A stretch of 64,000 nt of DNA from Nematostella vectensis (Eukaryota; Cnidaria; Anthozoa; Actiniaria; Edwardsiidae), in assembly GCF_932526225.1 (NCBI RefSeq), contig NC_064044.1:6350747-6414746 (forward strand). The letters run 5' to 3'. The position numbers and the translations under genes were made by a program. The notes under the pieces are model-generated. The model had not been told where the DNA came from and did not search any database. It saw nothing but the letters and a program-made list of their open reading frames with translations. Shown here piece by piece: positions 36,301 through 48,300 of this stretch; position 1 is the stretch's first letter, and each line of letters begins with the position of its first letter.

Positions 36301-39300
36301 AAATGAATATAAAAAAATAATTGTGGTGGCAGTCACAGATCCGTGCGATGGACCATGTACAGGGTAAGTCTACGTTGAAAACATTGGCAAGTAGGTTCTG
36401 ATAATGGTTCTTCAGTAAATATTTATAAGCGCGAGTAGGCCAGAAAACTGATTGAACTAAGTTAAGTTACATACTAGATTCTATGGTTTTACGATACGAT
36501 TGAAATAAGATGCTTGAAACGTAGTTGTTCTGCAAAGAGCCGGAGATAAAGTTAAGGTTGGGTTCAGGTTACGAGTACAATTATGATTTTCAAAAGTGAC
36601 AAAAAGTTGAACATTCAGGTCTGTCATTTCGAAGTTACACTAGTTAGTTACACACCTCTTAGTCGTAGACCAAGGGTAGAAGATCGAGTTTTAGAAGTCG
36701 CTCTTTATAGCTCAAGTCTCCGATCTTGGATCTTAGAATTCAACGGGTGGCTCGCCCTTTTAACCCTTTCTAGGAGGGCATTTTAAGTCTTACGCTGCTG
36801 GGGGCCAGACTTCAGTGGCAAAACGTAGCAGCGACAGGTATAGAGTACGGCTGACCCTGTATCTGTAATTAGGAAACATATCCTCTTGAGCAAACCAAGC
36901 ATTCTGTTGGCCTTGGACACCACAAATAGAATGTGGGTGTCCTATGTGAGATTGTTCGATATTGTGCCCCCGAGATCTTTTTCAATGTTGATGCGCTGAA
37001 GACTTGTGGCGCCAAGCTGATTTTCTTCCGTGAGACTGTCAAGACATAATTAACACTTGGTAGCGTTAAAATTTATATTTGTTTCGTCGCTCCACTTGTT
37101 AGACTTGTCAGGTCATCCTGAAGAGCTTCACAGTCCTTTATCGAAGAGATTCTTCGGTATAGCTTTGTGTCGTCTGAGTATATAGCGATGTGCCTTTGTC
37201 TGTGGCGTCTGCTAGATCGTTGATGTAGGTCCTAAATAGAAGGGGGGCTATTAGGCTTCCTTGAGGGACCCCGGAAGTCACTGGTAGGTGACGAGAGGCC
37301 ATGCTATAACAACCCCAGCTACTGAGTTGCTGTCACATGTAAGTTTGTTTTCTATACAAATTTCAGTAACTGACCCAGGATGCAGAAATACATTTGTGGA
37401 GAAAATATTTAAAATAAATGAAACATGGACAAGATGCTTTATTTTGATACTAGAATTTGTGTCTTTAGTAATTTTTTGTCCAATGACCTTTGAAATTTTG
37501 TGATTCAGGCTTGGATTTTCAAATTTGTTTAGTGTTTTCGACGCGGGTACCCTGTGGATTTTGGATTACAGAAATATTGGAAAAAGATATAAAATAGGGG
37601 CAATTTGCTTTGTTTCGATATCCAAACTGGGTATTTGATCAACTTTGACCAATGGTCTTTCAAATTTACTGATTTAAACGTGTATTTTATTATTTTTCCG
37701 TTTTACCGACGCGGGTACCCTGTGGTTTTGCTCCGAAATGGAAAAATCACAAATTTCAGGATGTTCCACCAAAGGGATTTTTGGGGTTCAAAATCCGTTG
37801 AGAAAAATACTATTGCAATTAGTTCCACCTGAAACCACAGATTGACTGGACTATGGTCAATATTATTATTATATTATTATTAGACTAGGTCAATAGGGCA
37901 ACGACGGCAGAAAACAATGGGATTTGATTCAGAATTCAATAGCAGCACGTGAAAATGCGTTCTGTCTGATACATTTTAGCCGTTTTCCATGAAACCACGA
38001 CGTTAAAAATCCAACTTTCACGGTCAATTGAGGACGCGGACGTTTGCAGTGTTAACTCCTCTAACCAAGTTCGCTAATTTTGAAATAATAGTAGTTATTT
38101 TTAGTTTATTTTTATCTATCTATGACTATAATGTTTTGCTTATTCCATTGCAATTAAATTATTATTGACCGCCACGCGCGAAAACATCTTTTCTGATCGC
38201 GTTGTCCTAGCCGTCGTCGGCGTCCTTGCTTAAGGTCCCTATTATGACGAAGGGCAACGTTCGATATAAAAATTTTCATGTTTATGTTTTTATATTGCTT
38301 TGTTTGTAGCGTTTATCACACATTGCGTGTCTATTTTTGTTTAAGTGTTGACCAACATAAACTCGACGAGCCTGCTCAGAAGCGAGCTTGGCTGGAGCCT
38401 GGTGACGAGGTGGACTTCAGCATGGCCGGGCTAGCCAAGGGGACTGTAACCGAGGTAGGGCGGTCACCCTTTGGGATCCCCAGAAAGGTTTCTTTTAGCG
38501 GAAAACCCGATCAGTTTGGTGATCGGGCGCCAGGTTTTTCCCTCTTCTCTCTCCTTTCCCCCCTGCCCTGCGTCCGTTTTTGCTCTCGCCCCCAGGAACC
38601 ACGAGGCTTGAAATACAAGATGGCGCCCGATCACCGAACGGAGAGCATTTTCCGCAATAATAACACCGAGTACCGCCTGCAAGCAGGCTAGGTTTCTTTT
38701 GAAGTAATCACCAAGCAAGAAGAAGGGAAAGTCGCATTGTTCTGCGGCGAAAAGCTTTATCATAGCTTTCCCAACATAGGATCTTTCTTGTACTGAACAT
38801 ACAGATAGAACATCAGTGGAAGATAGTAATATTTTGGAGAAATCATAAACCATATCCTTCCTCTGAGCCACATTTCAACCCATAATTGGAGACAACTTTT
38901 GAAAAAGAAAATCTTATGCTCTTTTGATCAAATTCAATCGAAGCCCCCAAGATCTTTACCAAGATGACAAAATGGCAACTGTCAGGGACTCTTTAGATTA
39001 TGTTTTTACGTACCATTCCCATTACCCTAACTCATGCTGTTTATCAATTAACTTAGATTCCATTTTGCAGGTTGGAACAGTCGATCCCGTGTCTGATTTC
39101 TTGACGATAATCGGTCGCGTAGGCGCCAATAGATTTAACGAAGGTAACTCGCTTGAAGAAGTTCAGAGTGTTTCCTTTGTGACAATTTACTCGCCTTTAC
39201 CATGACATATGACAGAAAATTTTTAAAATACCCCGGCCCTTAGAAATCTTATCCTTTTTTAATTATTAGCGTAATACAATTTTGATAATTCTCAATTCAG

Positions 39301-42300
39301 TTAGATATCTGAGATTAAACAAATATAACACATTAGCCGTGTTTGCAGAGGCTATTGTGAACCCGGATCTGGTTGGGAGAATTTAAAAGCAGATTATTTA
39401 AAAAACAAGCCACACAAAACAAGAGGTCATTGCTGATAAAAAGAATGATGTTGCTGCTGCTGCTGTGATTGATGTTACTGTTATCGGCAGATCAGATGAA
39501 AAAAAAGTTGCACCATGCAGCTTTTATGGATTCGTTTATTATTATTAGTATTTTTGACGCTGTTGTTGTAATCGTTGATGGTGGTGATAATGAGGTGTCA
39601 CTGTTGTGGTTGTTGTAGTTGTTGAGGCTGTTGTGGTTGTTGTGGTTGTGGTTGTTGTGGTTTTTGTGGTTGTTGTGGTTGTTATGGCTGTTGAGGTTGT
39701 TGAGGTTGTTGTGGTTGTTGTGGTTGTTGTGGTTGTTGTGGCTGTTGTGGTTGTTGTGGCTGTTGTGGTTGTTGTGGTTGTTGTGGTTGTTGTGGCTGTT
39801 GTGGCTGTTGTGGTTGTTGTGGCTGTTGTGGTTGTTGTGCTTGTTGTGCTTGTTGTGGCTGTTGTTGTTGTTGTGCTTGTTTTGGCTGTTGTGGTTGTTT
39901 TGGCTGTTGTGGTTGTTGTGGCTGTTGTGGTTGTTGTTGCTGTTGTGGCTGTTATAGTTGTTGTGGTTGTTGTGGCTGTTGTGGTTGTTGTGGTTGTTTT
40001 GGCTGTTGTGCTTGTTGTGCTTGTTGTGCTTGTTTTGGCTGTTGTGGTTGTGGTTGTTGTGGCTGTTGTGGTTTTTGTGGCTGTTGTGGTTGTTGTGGTT
40101 GTTGTGGTTGTTGTTGTTGTTGTTGTTGTGGTAGTTGTGGCTGTTGAGGTTGTTGTGGTTGTTGAGGTTGTTGTGCTTGTTGTGGTTGTTGTGGTTGTTG
40201 TTGTTGTTGTGGCTGTTGTGGCTGTTGTGGTTGTTGTGGCTGTTGTGCTTGTTGTGCTTGTTGTGCTTGTTGTGCTTGTTTTGGCTGTTGTGGTTGTGGT
40301 TGTTGTGGCTGTTGTTGTTGTTGTGCTTGTTTTGGCTGTTGTGGTTGTTGTGGCTGTTGTGGTTGTTGTTGCTGTTGTGGCTGTTGTAGTTGTTGTGGTT
40401 GTTGTGGCTGTTGTGGCTGTTGTGGCTGTTGTGGCTGTTGTGGCTGTTGTTGCTGTTGTGGTTGTTGTGGCTGTTGTGGTTGTTGTGGCTGTTGTGGCTG
40501 TTGTGGTTGTTGTGCTTGTTTTGGCTGTTTTGGCTGTTGTGGTTGTGGTTGTTGTGGTTGTTGTGGTTGTTGTGGCTGTTGTGGCTGTTGTGGTTGTTGT
40601 GGTTGTTTTGGCTGTTGTGGTTGTTGTGGCTGTTGTGGTTGTTGTGGCTGTTGTGGTTGTTGTGGTTGTTGTGGTTGTTGTGCTTGTTGTGGCTGTTGTT
40701 GCTGTTGTGGTTGTTGTGCTTGTTTTGGCTGTTGTGGTTGTTGTGGCTGTTGTGCTTGTTGTGCTTGTTTTGGCTGTTGTGGCTGTTGTGGCTGTTGTTG
40801 TTGTTGTGCTTGTTTTGGCTGTTGTGGTTGTTGTGGCTGTTGTGGTTGTTGTGGCTGTTGTGGTTGTTGTGGCTGTTGTGGTTGTTGTGGTTGTTGTGGT
40901 TGTTGTGGTTGTTTTGGCTGTTGTGGTTGTTGTGGTTGTTTTGGCTGTTGTGGTTGTTGTGGCTGTTGTGGTTGTTGTGGCTGTTGTGGCTGTTGTGGTT
41001 GTTGTGGCTGTTGTGGCTGTTGTTGTTGTTGTGCTTGTTTTGGCTGTTGTGCTTGTTTTGGCTGTTGTGGTTGTTGTGGCTGTTGTGGTTGTTGTGGCTG
41101 TTGTGGCTGTTGTGGTTGTTGTGGTTGTTGTGGCTGTTGTGGTTGTTGTGGTTTATGTGGCTGTTGTGGTTGTTGTGGCTGTTGTGGCTGTTGTGGCTGT
41201 TGTGGCTGTTGTGGTTGTTGTGGTTGTGGTTGTTGTGCTTGTTTTGGCTGTTGTGCTTGTTTTGGCTGTTGTGGTTGTTGTGGCTGTTGTGGTTGTTGTG
41301 GCTGTTGTGGTTGTTGTGGTTGTTGTGGCTGTTGTGGCTGTTGTGGTTGTTGTGGTTGTTGTGCTTGTTTTGGCTGTTGTGGTTGTTGTGGCTGTTGTGG
41401 CTGTTGTATCTGTTGTTGTTGTTGTGCTTGTTTTGGCTGTTGTGGCTGTTGTGGCTGTTGTGGCTGTTGTGGTTGTTGTGGCTGTTGTGGTTGTTGTGGT
41501 TGTTGTGCTTGTTGTGGTTGTTTTGGCTGTTGTGGCTGTTGTGGCTGTTGTGGTTGTTGTGGGTGTTGTGGTTGTTGTGGCTGTTGTGGCTGTTGTTGTT
41601 GTTGTGCTTGTTGTGGCTGTTGTGGTTGTTGTTGTTGTTGTGGTTGTTTTGGCTGTTGTGGTTGTTGTGGCTGTTGTGGTTGTTGTGGTTGATGTGGTTG
41701 TTGTGGTTGTGGTTGTTGTGCTTGTTGTGGTTGTTGTGGTTGTTGTGGTTGTTGTGGTTGTTTTGGCTGTTGTGGCTGTTGTGGTTGTTGTGGCTGTTGT
41801 GGTTGATGTGGTTGTTGTGGTTGTTGTGGTTGTTGTGCTTGTTGTGGCTGTTGTGGCTGTTGTGCTTGTTGTGGTTGTTGCGGCTGTTGTGGTTGTTGTG
41901 GCTGTTGTGGTTGTTGTGGCTGTTGTTGTTGTTGTGCTTGTTTTGGCTGTTGTGGTTGTTGTGCTTGTTGTGGCTGTTGTGGCTGTTGTGCTTGTTGTGC
42001 TTGTTGTGGCTGTTGTGCTTGTTGTGCTTGTTGTGGCTGTTGTGGTTGTTGTGGTTGTTGTGCTTGTTGTGGTTGTTGTGGTTTTTGTGGCTGTTGTGGT
42101 TGTTGTGCTTGTTGTGCTTGTTGTGGTTGTTGTGGTTGTGGTTGTTGTTGTTGTGGTTGATGTGGTTGTGGCTGTTGTAGTTGTTGTGGTTGTTGTGGCT
42201 GTTGTGGTTGTTGTGGCTGTTGTAGTTGTTGTGGCTGTTGTGGTTGTTAAGGTTGTTGTGGCTGTTGTGGTTGTTGTGGCTGTTGTTGTTGTTAAGGTTG

Positions 42301-45300
42301 TTGTGGTTGTTGTGGCTTTTGTGCTTGTTGTGCTTGTTGTGGCTGTTGTAGTTGTTGTGGTTGTTGTGGCTGTTGTGGTTGTTGTGGCTGTTGTAGTTGT
42401 TGTGGCTGTTGTGGTTGTTAAGGTTGTTGTGGCTGTTGTGGTTGTTGTGGTTGTTGTAGTTGTTGTGGTTGTTGTGGTTGTTGTGGCTGTTATAGTTGTT
42501 GTGGTTGTTGTGCTTGTTTTGGCTGTTGTGCTTGTTGTGGTTGTTGTGGCTGTTGTGGTTGTTAAGGTTGTTGTGGCTGTTGTAGTTGTTGTGGTTGTTG
42601 TGCTTGTTGTGGTTTATGTGGCTGTTGTGCTTGTTGTGGTTGTTAAGGTTGTTGTGGTTGTTGTGGCTGTTGTGGTTGTTGTGATTGTTGTGGCTGTTGT
42701 GGTTGTTGTTGTTGTTGTGGTTGTTGTGGCTGTTGTGGTTGTTGTGGTTGTTAAGGCTGTTGTGGTTGTTGTGGTTGTTGTGGTTGTTTTGGCTGTTGTG
42801 GTTGTTGTGGCTGTTGTGGTTGTTGTGGCTGTTGTGGTTGTTGTGGCTGTTGTGGCTGTTGTTGTTGTTGTGCTTGTTTTGGCTGTTGTGCTTGTTTTGG
42901 CTGTTGTGGTTGTTGTGGCTGTTGTGGTTGTTGTGGCTGTTGTGGCTGTTGTGGTTGTTGTGGTTGTTGTGGCTGTTGTGGTTGTTGTGGTTTATGTGGC
43001 TGTTGTGGTTGTTGTGGCTGTTGTGGCTGTTGTGGCTGTTGTGGCTGTTGTGGTTGTTGTGGTTGTGGTTGTTGTGCTTGTTTTGGCTGTTGTGGTTGTT
43101 GAGGTTGTTGTGGTTGTTGTGGCTGTTGTGGTTGTTGTGGCTGTTGTGGTTGTTGTGGCTGTTGTGGCTGTTGTGGTTGTTGTGGTTGTTGTGCTTGTTT
43201 TGGCTGTTGTGGTTGTTGTGGCTGTTGTGGCTGTTGTATCTGTTGTTGTTGTTGTGCTTGTTTTGGCTGTTGTGGCTGTTGTGGCTGTTGTGGCTGTTGT
43301 GGTTGTTGTGGCTGTTGTGGTTGTTGTGGTTGTTGTGCTTGTTGTGGTTGTTTTGGCTGTTGTGGCTGTTGTGGCTGTTGTGGTTGTTGTGGGTGTTGTG
43401 GTTGTTGTGGCTGTTGTGGCTGTTGTTGTTGTTGTGCTTGTTGTGGCTGTTGTGGTTGTTGTTGTTGTTGTGGTTGTTTTGGCTGTTGTGGTTGTTGTGG
43501 CTGTTGTGGTTGTTGTGGTTGATGTGGTTGTTGTGGTTGTGGTTGTTGTGCTTGTTGTGGTTGTTGTGGTTGTTGTGGTTGTTGTGGTTGTTTTGGCTGT
43601 TGTGGCTGTTGTGGTTGTTGTGGCTGTTGTGGTTGATGTGGTTGTTGTGGTTGTTGTGCTTGTTGTGGCTGTTGTGGCTGTTGTGCTTGTTGTGGTTGTT
43701 GCGGCTGTTGTGGTTGTTGTGGCTGTTGTGGTTGTTGTGGCTGTTGTGGCTGTTGTTGTTGTTGTGCTTGTTTTGGCTGTTGTGGTTGTTGTGCTTGTTG
43801 TGGCTGTTGTGGCTGTTGTGCTTGTTGTGCTTGTTGTGGCTGTTGTGCTTGTTGTGCTTGTTGTGGCTGTTGTGGTTGTTGTGGTTGTTGTGCTTGTTGT
43901 GGTTGTTGTGGTTTTTGTGGCTGTTGTGGTTGTTGTGCTTGTTGTGCTTGTTGTGGTTGTTGTGGTTGTGGTTGTTGTTGTTGTGGTTGATGTGGTTTTG
44001 GCTGTTGTAGTTGTTGTGGTTGTTGTGGCTGTTGTGGTTGTTGTGGCTGTTGTAGTTGTTGTGGCTGTTGTGGTTGTTAAGGTTGTTGTGGCTGTTGTGG
44101 TTGTTGTGGCTGTTGTTGTTGTTAAGGTTGTTGTGGTTGTTGTGGTTGTTGTGGCTTTTGTGCTTGTTGTGCTTGTTGTGGCTGTTGTAGTTGTTGTGGT
44201 TGTTGTGGCTGTTGTGGTTGTTGTGGCTGTTGTAGTTGTTGTGGCTGTTGTGGTTGTTAAGGTTGTTGTGGCTGTTGTGGTTGTTGTGGTTGTTGTAGTT
44301 GTTGTGGTTGTTGTGGTTGTTGTGGCTGTTATAGTTGTTGTGGTTGTTGTGCTTGTTTTGGCTGTTGTGCTTGTTGTGGTTGTTGTGGCTGTTGTGGTTG
44401 TTAAGGTTGTTGTGGCTGTTGTAGTTGTTGTGGTTGTTGTGCTTGTTGTGGTTTATGTGGCTGTTGTGCTTGTTGTGGTTGTTAAGGTTGTTGTGGTTGT
44501 TGTGGCTGTTGTGGTTGTTGTGATTGTTGTGGCTGTTGTGGTTGTTGTTGTTGTTGTGGTTGTTGTGGCTGTTGTGGTTGTTGTGGTTGTTAAGGCTGTT
44601 GTGGTTGTTGTGGCTGTTGTGGTTGTTGTGGTTGTTGTGGTTGTTGAGGTTGTTGTGGTTGTTGTCGTTGTTGTGGTTGTTGTGGCTGTTGTGGTTGTTA
44701 AGGTTGTTGTGGCTGTTGTGGTTGTTGTGGTTGTTGTGGCTGTTGTAGTTGTTGTGGTTGTTAAGGTTGTTAAGGTTGTTGTGGCTGTTGTGGTTGTTGT
44801 GGTTGTTGTTGTTGTTAAGGTTGTTGTGGCTGTTGTGCTTGTTGTGCTTGTTGTGGTTGTTGTGGTTGTTGTGGTTGTTGTTGTTGTTGTTGTTGTGGTA
44901 GTTGTGGCTGTTGAGGTTGTTGTGGTTGTTGAGGTTGTTGTGCTTGTTGTGCTTGTTGTGGTTGTTGTGGTTGTTGTTGTTGTTGTGGCTGTTGTGGTTG
45001 TTGTGGTTGTTGTGGTTGTTAAGGCTGTTGTGGTTGTTGTGGTTGTTGTGGTTGTTGAGGTTGTTGTGGTTGTTGTGGTTGTTGTGGCTGTTGTGGTTGT
45101 TAAGGTTGTTGTGGCTGTTGTGGTTGTTGTGGTTGTTGTGGCTGTTGTAGTTGTTGTGGTTGTTGTGGTTGTTGTGGTTGTTAAGGTTGTTGTTGCTGTT
45201 GTGGTTGTTGTTGTTGTTAAGGTTGTTGTGGCTGTTGTGCTTGTTGTGGCTGTTGTGCTTGTTGTGGTTGTTGTGGTTGTTGTTGTTGTTGTTGTTGTGG

Positions 45301-48300
45301 TAGTTGTGGCTGTTGAGGTTGTTGTGGTTGTTCAGGTTGTTGTGCTTGTTGTGGTTGTTGTGGTTGTTGTTGTTGTTGTGGCTGTTGTGCTTGTTGTGCT
45401 TGTTGTGCTTGTTGTGCTTGTTGTGGTTGTTGTGGTTGTTGTGGCTGTTGTGCTTGTTGTGGCTGTTGTGGCTGTTGAGGTTTTTGTGGTTGTTGTGGTT
45501 GTTGAGGCTGTTGTGGTTGTTGTGTTTGTGGTTGTTGAGGCTGTTCAATAAAACACATTCTGACAAACCATTTCTGGCTAAATTTCTGACTCTGGCGTGG
45601 GTGCTTAATAATTTGCTTTCTCTATTTTCCTTTTTCTTTTGTCGCCAAAATCTCGCATGATTTCTTTAGGGGAAGCCGCCCATTGTGGTAACTTGGTGTT
45701 ACTCTAGGTAATGTTGTTATTGTTTAGCCGCGGATCAGATGAAGAGCCGAATTTTGCAACTGGTCATGGACTCTTTCGGTGATCAACTCTTTGCGAAGGC
45801 TTTGTCATGCGTCACCACCCTCAGAAACGAGGCGATAAAGGTCAGTACTCAAGCACGAGTGACACGGCTAGAGTGGTTTTCAAAATCCCGTGAAACAAAA
45901 TGTGATTGTTAAAGTGTAATAGTCGAGCTAGAACAAAAGATAACAAAAACATTACAGTGTATTAGGCTAAGTTCAAATGTCGTATTATCCATTAGCCGTA
46001 TTCACTGCAAATCATTGCAAATGAAGATGAGACAATCGACTGTATTCTTTTGCATGCATTTGCATTGAATACGGCTCATGGATAATACGGCGTTTGAACT
46101 TAGCCTTAGTACTAAATAAACTAAATAGAATTTCACGGGATTTTGAAAACCACTCTAACGCATGCGCACACAAAATAACATCCTGCTTTAGCTATGGAGA
46201 ATACAACTATTTTATGTTTGGTTTAAATACCGAGGACGGAGGCAGTTCGCGGTATAACAGCCTGAGGGCGCAGGCTTATTACATGATCTATACCTAGTAA
46301 AATAACAATTTAAACAGGGGAAAAGAGACAAAACTCGATAATAGTTGACTTTTTGGGGGGAAAAACAAGGTTCAGGTTATTATTGCCCTGCAAGAAAACC
46401 CATGAGAGTTGGTTGGTTGATTTCACAAATTTCTAAAGCTCATTACTGTCCACTGTACTTTACTGTACACAATCAAAATTAACATTCAGACAGAGCGGGG
46501 CTGCTCCATGCACGGACTCAATTCCCAAAGGTGGAGTGGAATTGCAAAATTTTCGTAACTCGGAGTTTCAGTGTGGGCACGCTGCGAGAATGGAGCTCAC
46601 TCACAGCGGAGAAGAGCGACGTATTTTTATTACGCCAAATATCTTTTTTAAGAACTGTAATGTCGAAGACAATGAACAAGCGGAACGAGTGAGTAGACGC
46701 CTTAGATAGCCACACCACAGCCTAACTTTGCTGGTGGAATAATTTCCAAAATTACACATAAAATTTTGGTTGAACTTGTTGAATTTCGAGTGGTACAAAT
46801 ACAAATTTTGCTTACATGACAATTAAATCGATGAATTGTTAATATTCAATCGTTCTTATGTGTGGTGTTTTTGCTCATTTCTATTAAAGGTTTAATTAAT
46901 ATGATGGTCCTTCATTAGTATTCACGGTTTATATCTAGTTTTTAACCTGCTCCTCCTCTTTAGTATTCTAGTTATTAACCTCATTCATATTTAATGAGTT
47001 CATATTAAACCAAACTTCTTTACCAGCTGATACATCAAGCCCTCCCCGTTATTTTAGTGAAATAAAGGACTTGAAAGAACAATGCAAAAGGTGTCAATCA
47101 TGTAATAAATTATAACAGCCAGCGCATATATTATATCTCCAGTGAGGCACAGTGAATGAACACATTTATGCAAGCAAAATATTGGGTCCTTCATATTCCT
47201 ATTCTTCGTTTGCAACTGACGTCAATTGTTCTCTTTTACGATCATATTACAACTTCTATACAACTTATAAAATATATTACAGCGATCTGCGTTAAATGTT
47301 GTTAAAGTATAAGCTAAATAAGTCTACCGTATTATTCGTCATTTTCGCGCATCTTAATTTTCGCGAAAATTTTCTCAGCACATTTTGCGATCGCGGAGAA
47401 AAATTGTGTTTGCGGATGATTTAATTTTTCGAATTTGAAGTTGAAGTTACTTTATTTTTTTTCGCTTTAACAAAAAAATGAAGTTACAAACAACTGAAAT
47501 ATGACTAGTATATTGAAGTAAAACCAGCAACACGTTTCCCCTTTAAAAAAGTCAGTCTAACAGTGAGAAACGTGTTCTTGCTCCTAAGCTATTATCGATA
47601 GTTTTGTTGGATATGCTTACTAGAAGATCTCAAAAGAACCTTCAATCTCTGCGATCAATTTTTTTTATACCCATTAAATTTCGCGAGATGAAAAATCTCG
47701 TACTATATTTTCCGCAAGTCTTTAAGTTCGCGATCTTTTTAATTCGCGAAAACGCGAATTTAAGTACGCGCGAAAATTAAGCAGAATGGGGTACTTTAAT
47801 GCAAAGATTTATTTCACTTTGTTCTGGAAAAATCGGTAACTTGAGTCAACCAGCAACAGTTGGCTGCAAGGAACGTTTATTTTGACAGTCAAATTTCTAC
47901 ACTTAAAATCATTCAGATGTTTTTTACGGTGATATCTTTTAGTACAAGAGAGATATTTGGGTGGAACATTTGTTGTTATTCGTAGAAGCGTAAGGCATTT
48001 GTTGGTTCCGCCGCCATCTTGGTAGGTAAGAGCAATCTACCCAGTCATGTAGCAGCCCGCTCGTAAGGCCTAACAGGATTGGCTAGATTAACTTATTGTT
48101 CTATTGTATTCCCGTTGTTTTGTTTCCCATTGTCTTGTCTGTGGTGCATCAATCGAGTAAGTACGCAGCTGCTTTGTCTTCTATTATCGTTGTTCTTCAA
48201 AGGAGTTCTTTGTGTCGAGGAGCTGATATTGTTCATTTGCCCAATCAAATTGCAGCTTGTAAGAGCTGCGTTCTGACCCTTTGGCGGCGCAATACATTTA

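Noticed and set aside
39492-45566. Very long open frames (about 2,000 codons) on both strands, rich in Val/Ala, Asn/His or Leu/Trp
   Set aside because: They come from a triplet-based GT-rich satellite without stop codons. Composition is trivial, several frames are open at once, and XRCC5 exons 21 and 22 lie on either side.
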